A stretch of DNA of 64,000 nucleotides from Archangium lipolyticum (GTDB taxonomy: Bacteria > Myxococcota > Myxococcia > Myxococcales > Myxococcaceae). The stretch lies in NCBI RefSeq assembly GCF_024623785.1, contig NZ_JANKBZ010000006.1:248001-312000 (forward strand), written 5' to 3'. Numbering within the stretch: the first letter of the stretch is position 1; each line of letters opens with the position of its first letter. This document shows, one piece after another, positions 33,755 through 44,000 of this stretch. Made by a program: the position numbers and the translations under genes. Under the pieces are notes generated by a model. That model was not told where the DNA came from, ran no database searches, and was given only the letters and a program-made list of their open reading frames with translations.

Positions 33755-34267
33755 GTGCGTCCCCGTCCCAAGGCCCCGAGGGGCATGGCCCTCGTGATGG
33801 CGCTCATCGTCGTGGTCCTCGCCACCCTGCTGGTGGCGGGGGCCATCACCTTCACCGGCACCGAGCGCAACGCCGCGGTGCTCCAGACGCGCGACGACGC
33901 GCTCTCGGCCTGCACGCAGGCGGCGCGCAACCTGTTCCTCGCGCGCCTGCGGGTACTCACCCCGGGCAGCGCCGCCCAGGTGCAGCTCGCCGACGCGTAT
34001 GGCCAGGGCATCATCCGCGCGGGCCACTTCACCGGCACGCCCGCGGCGCCCGCTCCCGGGGGCGCGCCCGCCCCCACGCTGACGAACGTGGAGCGCCTGC
34101 CCGCCAATGCCGTGGGCGCCTCGCGCGACTCGGCCCGCGACATCAGCAACACCCTGGGCGACGCGACCGAGGGCGCCTACTGGTACGCCGTCACGGCCCT
34201 CTGCCAGGAGTACCCCGGCGGCCCCGAGCGCGAGGTCGAGTTCGTCGTCCGTGTCGGCTTGCAGTAG
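33755..34267 (+). CDS. pilX: Minor pilus-assembly protein PilX-like
   Basis: A 170-residue protein with a short leader RPRPKAPRG before MALVMALIVVVLATLLVAG. The Gly/hydrophobic N-terminus lacks the +5 Glu seen in its neighbours, as in other PilX proteins. The GTG start lies 4 bp after pilW. It belongs to the priming complex for type IV pili. The identification rests on order and N-terminus more than overall similarity. Confidence 0.78.
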   Translation: MRPRPKAPRGMALVMALIVVVLATLLVAGAITFTGTERNAAVLQTRDDALSACTQAARNLFLARLRVLTPGSAAQVQLADAYGQGIIRAGHFTGTPAAPAPGGAPAPTLTNVERLPANAVGASRDSARDISNTLGDATEGAYWYAVTALCQEYPGGPEREVEFVVRVGLQ

Positions 34268-34286
34268 CCCCCCGAGGAATCCCCCC

Positions 34287-37200
34287 ATGAATGCCTGGAG
34301 CCATCTCCGCCGCCTGTCCGCCACCGCGCTCCTGCTCGCTCCCGCGCTCGCCCGTCCGGAGGAGTCCACGCCGAAGCCCGCCTGCTGTCAGCTCACCACC
34401 TCGCTGGCCGCCGAGGCCCTGCGCGGCGAGGACCTCACCGGCGACGAGCGCTTCTTCACGAGCGAGGGCACGCCGCCCAACGTGCACTTCCTCATCGACA
34501 CCTCGGCCTCCATGCGCGAGCTGCCCCAGGTGGACGAGGGCAACCACGAGGCCTTCTTCGCCTCCGGAGACGGCTGCACCCAGCCGGACCTGCTCGCGGT
34601 CGAGGCCGCCAACGGGTGGAATCCGAACGTCGCCTACCCGGTGCCGGATCCGGACCACCCCGGTCTGTTCAGCGACGACAAGCTCTACGCGTACATGTTC
34701 TGGGAGGATCTCAACGCCCCGGCCTCCCAGTGGAATACGAAGGAGGACGCCTGCGCGTACCAGCACCCGGCGTCCAGCGACCCGACGCGTGCGGCCTACG
34801 GCGCGTGCCTCTCGTGCCTCCAGCAGAAGGGCTTCTACAAGCGGCCGGGGGCCACGGGCTCGAAGCCGGGCAGCGACCCGAGGCGCCTCACGTATGTCTT
34901 CACGGGCCGCTTCCTCAACTTCAACCCGCCCAAGTACGTGACGGCCAAGGCCACGCTCAAGTCCATCCTGAAGGACATGCGGCGGGTGCGCGTGGGCCTC
35001 AGCTCCTTCAACGCGGACAACACGGTGCACGGCGCGCTGATGTCCCTGCCGCAGGGCCCCACGTGCGACCAGCTCCGCGCGGACCCCAACGCCTTCGAGA
35101 CCGCGCGCACCAGCTACCTGGCCGCGGTGGACGCGCTGCGCTTCAAGGCCGCCACCCCGCTGGCCGAGTCGCTCCTCAACGTCGGGCAGTACTTCTCCTC
35201 GGACAACGGCCTCTACACGGACACCTTCGGCTTCGACGCCAGCTACCTCAAGAGCGGCTTCCAGAACGCGTCCCTCTCCCGCCCCGAGCGCAGCTGGTGC
35301 TGGGGCTGCCAGGCCACCTCCATCGTCATCGTCACGGACGGCGAGCCGAGCGCCGATGACCACGTCCCGGCCGCCGCCCTCGAGTTCCTCAACGGCGGCC
35401 CGGTGACGTGCCCCGCCACGGAGCCGTGCCCGGAGGACGCGCAGCACAAGCTGGATGACGTGGCGAAGCTGCTCGCCACGAAGGATCTGCAGCGCGGCAA
35501 CCCCGCCGTGGTGGGCGACTTCGACACCAGCGGCCAGCAGAGCCTCACCATCCACGCCATCGGCTTCGGGGTGAACGCCAACATCCTCAAGAACGCCGCC
35601 CGCGTGGGCGGTGGGCTCTACCACTCGGCCAATGATGGCGTGGGATTGAAGAAGGCGCTGCAGGACATCATCGCCAACGTGGACCGGCGCGCCACGTCCT
35701 TCGCGACGGCGTCCGTGTCCGGCATGCAGCTGAGCGGCTCGGGGGGCACGCTGGTGCCCCGCCTGCGTCCGGGCCGGGACCGGGACGAGCCGTGGCGCGG
35801 CTACCTGTACCGCTACAAGCTCGCCTCGGAGCTGCTGCTCGGCTGCAAGCCGGAGCAGGCGGCCAGTGGCGCGGACCCGAAGGACCTCAACGGGGACAAG
35901 GACTGCGAGGACGTCCACCTCATCGACGCGGACGGCGATGCCGTGGCGGAGGACGAGCTGGGCGACTTCGTGAAGGTGAAGGACCGGCTGCAACCGGCGA
36001 GGCCCTTCTGGGAGGCGGGCCAGAAGCTCAAGGCCACGGCGGCGCCGACCCAGCGATGGAAGACGCGCAACCTCTATACCCTCGTGGACAACGGGGGCCC
36101 GCTGGGAGGCCCGGACGGGCGCCTCGACGCCAACGACACGCCGGTGGAGTTCACCGAGGCGAACGCTCCCCTCCTGCGCGAGTCCCTGGGCATCGGCGAC
36201 GGCGGGTGCACGGTGGCCGGCGAGAAGCTGGGGCCGGACGACTGCGCCCGCGCCGTCATCCGCTACTACCGGGGCGCGGACGTGCTGAATCCGGACAAGG
36301 CCCGGCGCGACTTCGACCGGCCCTTCCTCCTGCACGACATCTTCCACTCGGCGCCGCAGAACGTGGAACCGCCCATGCCCCGGGCCTTCTGCGGCTTCTC
36401 GCAGCAGTGCCTGCAGACGCTCTTCGCCGGCCGCACGGAGCAGAAGCAGTACGAGGAGGCGGGCACGGGCCGCATGCACGACGCCTATGACGAGTACGTG
36501 TCGCTCCACCAGGAGCGCGACCGGGTGGTGCTGGTGGGCTCCAACGGCGGCATGTTGCACGCCATCCACAACGGGCGCCGCTCCGGGGAGGACCCGCTCA
36601 CCGGGCTGACGCAGCACGACGAAGGCACGGGCGAGGAGCTCTGGGCCTTCGTGCCGCCGGACCTGTTGCCGAAGCTGCTGCCCAAGCTGGGCAGGCATGG
36701 CTGGTTCGTGGACGGCACGCCCATGGTGCGCGAGGTGTGGTTGGACGGCGTGGGCACACCTGGAGACGCGGTGGCGGACGGGAAGAAGCAGGCCAGCGAG
36801 TTCCGCACGGTGGCCGTGGTGGGCTCGGGCACGGGCGGGGTGCACCGCTTCGCGCTGGACCTGACGGCGCTGCTGCGCAGCCCGGGGGCGAACCAGCCGG
36901 GCCGCGCGCCGGGCCAGAAGGGAGACTTCCTGTGGATGTGGCCCCAGCCGTGCGACGCGCTCGCGCTGCAACTGGGCGAGAGCGATGGCCACTTCGCGCC
37001 CCGGCCTCCGCCCATCGGCCCCGTGGCCCTGGCGGACCCGGAGGGCCCCTGGAGCGTGAATGGCAAGGCGGCCCGTGAGGAGTGGGTCGTCTTCTTCAAT
37101 GGAGGCTATGACCGCTCGCTCAGCCGGGGCCGGGGCCTGGCCATGGTGGACATGAAGACGGGCGAGACGCTGTGGAGCTTCTTCCATGGCGACGGGAGCG

Positions 37201-38522
37201 CGCGCGCCGAGCACCTGCGCCATCCCTTCGCGGCCAGCGTGGCGATGATGGACATCGGCGGCGAGCTCAGCTCGAAGCCGGATGGGGACCTGCTCTTCGA
37301 CACCGCGACGGTGGCGGACTACGGCGGCCAGGTGTGGACGGTGCGCTTCTGGGAGCCCGGGGAGCGCACGGCGGAGGGGCGGGTGGGGAACTGGTTCGCG
37401 GCCCGTGCCTTCCAGGTGAAGGCCCCGGGCCCGGACACGGTGCGGCCCTCCTTCAGCTACATGACCTCCAACACGGTGCAGCCGGACACGGGCTACCTGC
37501 GCACCTTCGTGGGCACGGGTGACCGCTACAACCTCGCGGAGAGCGGAGGGACGACGTGCCGGCTCTCCAACCCGTTGGGGTGCGCGCAGCTCGGCTGCCG
37601 GGCGAGCCAGACCGTCACCGTGGAGCGCGGGGGCTCGACGGCCTGGAGCTCCACCACCACGTACGAGGACTACGCGTACACCAGCCGTGCAACGCCCGCG
37701 GGCGCGGCCGGCGCGACCTGCGGCGCGACGAAGGTGTCACTGGCCTGGGACTACGGCGCGGGGAATGGCTGTACGGCGAGCGCCTCGGGCCAGGTGGAGT
37801 ACACCTGCGATGGCACGGGCACGTCCTGGGGCTGCCGGGTGACGAGGAATGACTGGACGCAGCTCGCGGCGACGAAGCCACTGCCGGCCACCAGCCCCCA
37901 CCGCTTCTATGGCTTCTGGAGCTACGGGGTGAAGAAGGCGCGCACCTTCAACACCAGCACCGAGGCCGCCGCGTACGAGGCGGGCCTGCTGACGGACGAC
38001 AAGCTGGTGGACGTGTCCCAGTTCGACGCGGACGGGCAGGTGATGTCAGGGGCGAAGGAGGCCGGGTCCCTGGAGGCGGGCTGGTACGTGCGGTATGGGG
38101 CCTCGCGCGAGCAGACGGGCAGCGGCACGGCCATCGTCAACGGGTGCGTGGTGTGGAACAGCTTCGAGGCCGGCACGTCCAGCGGCATGTGCTCGGCCTC
38201 CGGCAATCACAGCGCGCGCGTCTACCAGGCGGGCTTCGTGGGCGGGGCGGCCAACTGCGCCGAGGGCTTCTACACGGCGGCGACGGTGGGGAGCGGGAAC
38301 GGCTCCTGGCGGCGCTTCAGCAAGCGGGACGTGGTAGCGGCCCCGGCGGATCCAGCGCCTCAACGGACCCTGGAGACGGTGGACATCATCCTCAACGAGC
38401 CGGGCACGGGCCCTCGCCGGGTGGGAGTGTCCCTGGAGAACGAGGCCCTCCAATCGCTCTACCAGTTGGAGTTGGACCGCTCCGGCCATGACTGCCGGCA
38501 CGAGGCCAACCGCTGCGAATGA
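34287..38522 (+). CDS. pilY1: PilY1-type pilus tip/biogenesis protein
   Basis: Large exported protein of 1411 residues. After a signal peptide, a von Willebrand A-like domain begins at VHFLIDTSASM with MIDAS D71-S73-S75 and VTDGEPS about 200 residues on. The C-terminal half is the PilY1 beta-propeller, including VLVGSNGGMLHAIHNG and Asp-rich loops able to bind calcium (DLNGDKDCED). PilY1 acts at the pilus tip with minor pilins in adhesion and extension. It ends the cassette and is followed by a bidirectional terminator. Confidence 0.9.
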   Translation: MNAWSHLRRLSATALLLAPALARPEESTPKPACCQLTTSLAAEALRGEDLTGDERFFTSEGTPPNVHFLIDTSASMRELPQVDEGNHEAFFASGDGCTQPDLLAVEAANGWNPNVAYPVPDPDHPGLFSDDKLYAYMFWEDLNAPASQWNTKEDACAYQHPASSDPTRAAYGACLSCLQQKGFYKRPGATGSKPGSDPRRLTYVFTGRFLNFNPPKYVTAKATLKSILKDMRRVRVGLSSFNADNTVHGALMSLPQGPTCDQLRADPNAFETARTSYLAAVDALRFKAATPLAESLLNVGQYFSSDNGLYTDTFGFDASYLKSGFQNASLSRPERSWCWGCQATSIVIVTDGEPSADDHVPAAALEFLNGGPVTCPATEPCPEDAQHKLDDVAKLLATKDLQRGNPAVVGDFDTSGQQSLTIHAIGFGVNANILKNAARVGGGLYHSANDGVGLKKALQDIIANVDRRATSFATASVSGMQLSGSGGTLVPRLRPGRDRDEPWRGYLYRYKLASELLLGCKPEQAASGADPKDLNGDKDCEDVHLIDADGDAVAEDELGDFVKVKDRLQPARPFWEAGQKLKATAAPTQRWKTRNLYTLVDNGGPLGGPDGRLDANDTPVEFTEANAPLLRESLGIGDGGCTVAGEKLGPDDCARAVIRYYRGADVLNPDKARRDFDRPFLLHDIFHSAPQNVEPPMPRAFCGFSQQCLQTLFAGRTEQKQYEEAGTGRMHDAYDEYVSLHQERDRVVLVGSNGGMLHAIHNGRRSGEDPLTGLTQHDEGTGEELWAFVPPDLLPKLLPKLGRHGWFVDGTPMVREVWLDGVGTPGDAVADGKKQASEFRTVAVVGSGTGGVHRFALDLTALLRSPGANQPGRAPGQKGDFLWMWPQPCDALALQLGESDGHFAPRPPPIGPVALADPEGPWSVNGKAAREEWVVFFNGGYDRSLSRGRGLAMVDMKTGETLWSFFHGDGSARAEHLRHPFAASVAMMDIGGELSSKPDGDLLFDTATVADYGGQVWTVRFWEPGERTAEGRVGNWFAARAFQVKAPGPDTVRPSFSYMTSNTVQPDTGYLRTFVGTGDRYNLAESGGTTCRLSNPLGCAQLGCRASQTVTVERGGSTAWSSTTTYEDYAYTSRATPAGAAGATCGATKVSLAWDYGAGNGCTASASGQVEYTCDGTGTSWGCRVTRNDWTQLAATKPLPATSPHRFYGFWSYGVKKARTFNTSTEAAAYEAGLLTDDKLVDVSQFDADGQVMSGAKEAGSLEAGWYVRYGASREQTGSGTAIVNGCVVWNSFEAGTSSGMCSASGNHSARVYQAGFVGGAANCAEGFYTAATVGSGNGSWRRFSKRDVVAAPADPAPQRTLETVDIILNEPGTGPRRVGVSLENEALQSLYQLELDRSGHDCRHEANRCE

Positions 38523-38525
38523 CAA

Positions 38526-38560
38526 AGGCGCGAACCCGACAGGGGTCCGCGCCTCTGTTT
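38526..38560. terminator. Bidirectional terminator between pilY1 and proS
   Basis: Arms AGGCGCGAACCC and GGGGTCCGCGCCT pair with one mismatch over a GACA loop, followed by CTGTTT on the plus strand and TTTGT on the minus strand. It serves the convergent pair. Confidence 0.8.
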
Positions 38561-38577
38561 CCGTCACGGCTCGTGGT

Positions 38578-40305
38578 TCAGGACCGCTTCAGCTCGGAGA
38601 GGATCGCCGCGCCCCTGGCGCCCACGTCGGCGACGGGGACGAGCTCCACGGCCTTCGAGGTGCGAAGCTTCCATTCGACCTTCCCCTCGGCGAGCCCCTT
38701 CTTGCCGACGGCGATGCGGATGGGGATGCCCAGGAGGTCGGCGTCCTTGAACTTCACACCCGCGCGCTCATCGCGATCATCGTAGAGGACCTCCAGCCCC
38801 GCCGCCTCGAGCGACTTCACGACGCCCTCGGCCGCCTGGACCAGCTCCGGCTCCGAACCCAGCGTGAGCACGGTGGCATGGAACGGCGCGATGGAGAGCG
38901 GCCAGATGATGCCGTTCTCGTCATGGTGCAGCTCGATGGACGCCGCCATGATGCGGTCGACGCCGATGCCGTAGCTGCCCATCACGATGGGCGTCTCCTT
39001 GCCCTCGGGGGTGAGCACGGAGGACTTCATCGACTCCGAGTACTTCGTCCCCAGCTTGAAGATGTGACCCACCTCGAGCGCCTTGAAGACATCCAGCGTC
39101 CCATCGCACCGGGGGCACCCCTCCCCGGCGGTGACCGTGCGCAGGTCGGCGAGGCGTCCATGGGACAGGATGTCGCGCTTCACGTCCACGCCGCGCAGGT
39201 GGAAGCCGTCCTCGTTGGCACCGGTGACCATGTCGGTGCGCGTCTCGAGAGAGGGGTCGACGAACACGGGCGCCTTGGTGAACCCCACGGCCCCGAGCGA
39301 CCCGGGCCTCGCGCCCATGAGGGGAACGATCTCCTCCGGGTGCGCCGGCCGGACGAACTGGGCACCGGTCGCCGTCTGGAGCTTGGCCTCGTTGAGCTCC
39401 TGGTCGCCACGCACCACGGCCACCACGGGCTTGTCGTCCGCCATGTAGACGAGCGACTTGAGTTGCTTCTTCGCGGCCACCCCGTACGGCGGCTTCTCGA
39501 GCGCCTGGATGGTCACGACACCCGGGGTCGCGAACTTCTCGTACTTCGCCGGGGAAGGCGCGTCCGCCTCCTGCGGCAGGCGGGAGGTGGCGGTCTCGGT
39601 GTTGGCGGCATAGCGGCACTTCGGACAGGCGGCGACCAGATCCTCGCCCGCCTCCGTGCGCACCATGAACTCGGAGGACTCGCGCCCACCCATGGAGCCC
39701 GAGTGGGCCTGGACCGCCACGAAATCGAGGCCACAGCGCGTGAAGATGCGCTCGTACGCACGCCGCTGATCCTCGTAGCTCTTGTCGAGCCCGGCCACGT
39801 CCACGTCGAAGGAATAGGCGTCCTTCATCGTGAACTGCCGCACGCGCAGCAGACCCGACTTGGGCCGCGGCTCATCGCGGAACTTCGTCTGGATTTGATA
39901 CCAGACCTGAGGGAGCTGCCGATAGCTGCGCAGCTCGGCGCGCGCGATGGTGGTGAAGATCTCCTCGTGCGTCATGCCCAGGCAGTAGTCGCCACCCTTG
40001 CGATCCTTCAGCCGGAACATGTTGTCGCCCATCACGTCCCAGCGGCCGCTCTCCTTCCACACCTCCGCCGGATGCAGGGCGGGGAGGAAGAACTCCTGGG
40101 CGCCGATGGCTTCCATCTCCTCGCGGATGATCTGCTCCACCTTCGCGATGGTGCGCTTGGCGAGCGGGAGGTAGCTGTAGATGCCGGCGCCGAGTTGGCG
40201 GATGAAGCCAGCTCGAACGAGGAGCTTGTGGGAGGCGACCTGAGCGTCGGTCGGAGCTTCCTTGAGGGTGGGGATGAAGAGCTGGCTGGTACGTGCGACT
40301 CGCAT
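38578..40305 (-). CDS. proS: Prolyl-tRNA synthetase, bacterial type
   Basis: Class II aminoacyl-tRNA synthetase of 575 residues charging tRNA-Pro. N-terminal catalytic motifs include [33 protein letters not shown] and DAYSFD. The editing insertion domain occupies about 220-385, and the anticodon-binding domain ends the protein. Length matches the bacterial form with insertion. The start ATG at 40305 avoids a Cys-rich upstream extension. No operon partner. Confidence 0.95.
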   Translation of the reverse strand: MRVARTSQLFIPTLKEAPTDAQVASHKLLVRAGFIRQLGAGIYSYLPLAKRTIAKVEQIIREEMEAIGAQEFFLPALHPAEVWKESGRWDVMGDNMFRLKDRKGGDYCLGMTHEEIFTTIARAELRSYRQLPQVWYQIQTKFRDEPRPKSGLLRVRQFTMKDAYSFDVDVAGLDKSYEDQRRAYERIFTRCGLDFVAVQAHSGSMGGRESSEFMVRTEAGEDLVAACPKCRYAANTETATSRLPQEADAPSPAKYEKFATPGVVTIQALEKPPYGVAAKKQLKSLVYMADDKPVVAVVRGDQELNEAKLQTATGAQFVRPAHPEEIVPLMGARPGSLGAVGFTKAPVFVDPSLETRTDMVTGANEDGFHLRGVDVKRDILSHGRLADLRTVTAGEGCPRCDGTLDVFKALEVGHIFKLGTKYSESMKSSVLTPEGKETPIVMGSYGIGVDRIMAASIELHHDENGIIWPLSIAPFHATVLTLGSEPELVQAAEGVVKSLEAAGLEVLYDDRDERAGVKFKDADLLGIPIRIAVGKKGLAEGKVEWKLRTSKAVELVPVADVGARGAAILSELKRS

Positions 40306-40395
40306 GGTGGTTGCCTTATACCCGAACGGGTCCGCCCGACTTCCATTTTCGTTTTCTCGAAGGAGCACTGAGCAACAACAACCCCGCGCCAACAA

Positions 40396-40430
40396 CCCCT
40401 CTCCCTATGGGAGAGGGACGGGGTGAGGGT
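40396..40430 (+). repeat. Dispersed palindromic intergenic repeat, copy 3
   Basis: Copy with a TAT loop between the 9-bp arms and GGGGTGAGGG after it. It is one of two adjacent copies here, 24 bp apart. Confidence 0.87.
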
Positions 40431-40454
40431 AGAGGACCACCACGGGTTCCGATC

Positions 40455-40490
40455 ACCCTCTCCCTCTGGGAGAGGGCCGGGGTGAGGGTC
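40455..40490 (+). repeat. Dispersed palindromic intergenic repeat, copy 4
   Basis: Copy with TCT loop and GGGGTGAGGG flank, in the same orientation as copy 3. Confidence 0.87.
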
Positions 40491-40627
40491 TACGCCCCCT
40501 TGGCCGCTCTGTCCGCCGCCGTGCGCCCGTGCCGGACCGTCCTGGACCAGGAGCCGGAGGCAGAAGAAACTGACGGAGGAGTTCCACGCGAGGCGGCGAG
40601 CCGCCGAGCCGCAAGAGGTCATCCGAC

Positions 40628-40936
40628 GTGCTAATCCTTGCCCGCGGCCTGTTGGTGGCCGTCCTGAGTGTGCCCCTGCTCACCGGCTGCAATGCCGGAC
40701 CAGAGCCTGGGGACAACGAGCCCCCCGGAGAAACGCCCCCGGAGGGCGGGACCGAGAGGACGTGCACCTACAGTGATGTGGAGTACCCGGAGGGCTACAC
40801 CTTCGGCAGCGACGGGGGAGTCGCGCGCTGCACGGGCAGGGTCAACGGGGTCTGCGACTTCGGGCCGTTGATGGGCTACGCGTGCGCCGTCAGCACGGAT
40901 TGCCACGCGACGTGCATTGGCGGCGATTGGCGGTGA
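40628..40936 (+). CDS. Small Cys-containing lipoprotein
   Basis: A 102-residue predicted lipoprotein. Signal MLILARGLLVAVLSV is followed by lipobox LLTGC. The mature part is Pro/Glu-rich and then has six Cys in the last 55 residues (RTCTYSDVEY, VCDFGPL, ACAVSTDCHATC), likely forming disulfides. GTG start. No family recognised. The neighbouring gene is an exported protease, but no link is visible. Confidence 0.68.
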   Translation: MLILARGLLVAVLSVPLLTGCNAGPEPGDNEPPGETPPEGGTERTCTYSDVEYPEGYTFGSDGGVARCTGRVNGVCDFGPLMGYACAVSTDCHATCIGGDWR

Positions 40937-41072
40937 GGAGCCACGCGTCCCCCATGTAGGGCAGGCACGGCATCACGGCAATTTTCCACCAGGGCTTTAT
41001 CTTCCGGGTTTTCTGCTTCTACACTCCTGAGCGCCGATGACGGCCCCGTCCGGCGACGAAGGAGAGAATCAC

Positions 41073-44000
41073 GTGAAGACCCGCCCTACCCCGAGGAGGC
41101 TCCGCGGGAGCTCCCGGCTGCTGTCCGTGCTCGTGCTCATGGCCCACTCCGCGTCGGCGGCGCCGCCCGAGGCGCGCCGGATTCCGGAGCCGCCGGCCGA
41201 GCTGAAGGAGCAGCTGTCGGCCTTCGAGCGCGGCACCAGCAAGCCGGTGTCCGTCATCGTGAAGCTGGCGTCGGAGCCGGTGGCCGCGCACGCAGCGGCC
41301 TACAAGAACCGGGGCCAGGCCATCGCGGAGGGGGCACGGCGCTCGCAGCGGGAGAAGGTCCGGGGCGAGCGCGGGCGCATCATCAGCGAGCTGGCGCGGC
41401 AGGGCCTGAAGAACGGTCCGCGCCACGTGTACGAGGAGGCGCTCAACGGCTTCGCCCTCACGGTGCCCGCGGACCAGCTGGAGCTGATCGCCTCGCTGCC
41501 CGGGGTGGTGGGCATCTATCCCGACGCGGAGGTGGTGAGGAACCAGGGGCTGCGGGAGGACACGGACGCGCCAGCGCCCGCGCCCGAGCTCACCGCGAGC
41601 GTGCCCGCCATCGGCGCACCGGCGCTCTGGGCGCGGGGCTACCGGGGCGAGGGCATGGTGGTGGCCATCCTGGATGACGGCGTGGACTACACCCATCCGG
41701 ACCTGGGCGGATGCCTCGGCGCGGGGTGCAAGGTGCAGGGCGGCTATGACTTCGTGGACCTCGACGCGGATCCCCAGGAGGGCGCGGGGGAGTACCACGG
41801 CACCCACGTGGCGGCGACGGCGGCGGGCCTCAAGGGCGTGGCCCCCGGGGCGAAGCTGCTGGCCATCCGCGTGCTGGGCACGAACACCAGCGGGAAGCCG
41901 AGCAACCTGTCGGCGGTGATGGCGGGCCTGGACTACGCGGTGGCGCAGGGTGCGGACGTGGCCAACATGAGCCTCGGACTGGGCACCACCTATGCGCAGG
42001 CCAACAACCTCTGGGGAGAGATGGTGTCCAACGCCATCCGCGCCGGCGTCGTGGTCACCAACTCCAACGGCAACAACGGGCCGGGCACGTACACCACGGG
42101 CGTGTACGCGGCCACGCCGGACACCATCGGCGTGGGCAACTCGGACGCGCGCGCGACGAAGTACCCGCGCACGACCCTCGCCGCCACGGGAGAGGCGCTG
42201 CAGGGCGGCGCCTACGGCACGCCCTTCCCGGCATCGCTGCTCGGCACCCACCTGCAGGTGGTGGACGTGGGCTACGGCAACGCGCCCTCGGACTACGCGG
42301 GCAAGAACGTGGTGGGCAAGCTCGTCATCGCCCAGCGAGGCGGGACGGGAGACGTGTCCTTCGTCAACAAGGCCAACCAGGCCGCCGCCGCCGGGGCCGC
42401 GGGCATCCTCCTCTATAACGATGCCGCCCGCGCCATCGACTTCACCACCGCCGCACTGGGACTGCCGAGCATCACGCTCTCCTACGCCAACGGGCGCAAG
42501 GTGCTGGCCAACCCGCTCGTCGTCGTCAGCGACTTCAACCCTGGCCCGCAGATGAGCACGGACAGCTCGCGCGGGCCCACGCCGGACCTCTTCATCAAAC
42601 CGGACGTCAGCGCGCCCGGCACGGCCATCGTCGCCGCGGTGCCCTTCTCCATCAGCGCCACCGGCTACGCGTCCCTGTCTGGCACCTCGATGGCGGCCCC
42701 GCATGCCGCCGGCTCGGCGGCGCTCCTGAGGCAGATGCACCCCGAGTGGACGCCGCTCGAGGTGAAGACGGCCCTGATGAACACCGCCGGCAACCTCACC
42801 ACGCTGACGGGTGACAGCTACCGCACCCTCGAGCAGGGCGCGGGCTTCATGAACCTGTCCCGGGCCATGGAGCCCGCCGTCTCCATCGCGCCGGGGAGCA
42901 TCCGCTTCGGCATGCTGACGCCGGAGAGTGGCTTCACCGCCACGCACACGCTCACCGTCACCCCGAGGACGGCTGGCCGCGGCTACCAGGTGAAGGCGGA
43001 GCTGCTCAAGAGCTGGCCCGGCGTGACGGTGGCGCCGAGCGTCACCCAGGTGCGCCCGGACGGGAGCGCGGTGGAGGTCGGCTTGACGGTATCGGTGGAC
43101 CCGGCCGTGGCCGCCGCGGGCGAGTACGAGGGCTACCTGCGCTTCATCGATACGGAGGAGCCGGGCAACAGCTACCGGGTGCCGTTCTTCTTCGTGCACC
43201 AGCTGCCGGTGAGTGAGCTCCAGCTGGCGAACCTCTTCATCGGGACGCAGGCGAACGGCCGCGAGTCGGTGGACGTGAGCTTCAAGGTGGGCCAGCCGCT
43301 GGCGGACTGGTACCTGGGCTCGATGGCGGGCACGCGCTACACGGCGAACCAGGGGCCGGCGCAGCCCGGGAGCCGGACGTACCGGTGGAACGGCCGCACC
43401 AGCGCGGGCCAGTTGCTGGGGGAGGGCAACTGGAACATGGGCGTGTGGTACCGGCTGCCGGGCGCCACGACGTTCACCTTCGGCACCACGTACACCCGCT
43501 TCTTCGTGGACCGCACGGTGCCGCGGCTCTCCATCGACGCTCCGGCGCCCGGAGTGGTCTCCAACCCGCGGCTCACCCTCGCGGGCGCCGTGGCCGACAG
43601 CGGCATGAACAGCTGGGGCGACGTCGGCGGACGGGTGGACATCAACGGCCGGCCCGCGGACCTCTTCCTGCGCGTCCCCGCGCTGCGCTTCCCCGACCAG
43701 AACAGCGAGCTCGCCTTCACCCACGAGCTCACCCTGCGCGAGGGGATGAACACCGTCACCCTCTACGCCGAGGACCGCTCCGGCAACCGGAGCGAGGTGA
43801 CGTACACCTATGAGCTGCGGCTCGACACACGGGGGCCGGTGACAGTGGCCACGGCCTCTCCGGCGCCGAACGGCTTCGGCTGGAACAACGGGAGCGTGAC
43901 GGTGGGCCTCGCCGCCACGGACACGGACGGCTCGGGAGTGAGCGGACTGGAGTACGGGCTCGCGGGTGCTCCGCTCGTGAGCGTGGCGGGCGCGTCCGCC

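Larger units (their letters stand above)
40306..40627. other. Intergenic region upstream of proS
   Basis: 322 bp holding two copies of the dispersed palindromic repeat (40396-40430 and 40455-40490) and no supportable gene. The proS promoter likely lies in the first 80 bp but was not assigned. Confidence 0.6.

Noticed and set aside
34191-37223. Open frame of 1010 residues on the minus strand
   Set aside because: It lies antisense to pilY1 and reflects high GC at third codon positions. No domain, signal or ribosome-binding site is visible, and its sequence is low-complexity Arg/Gly/Ala/His.
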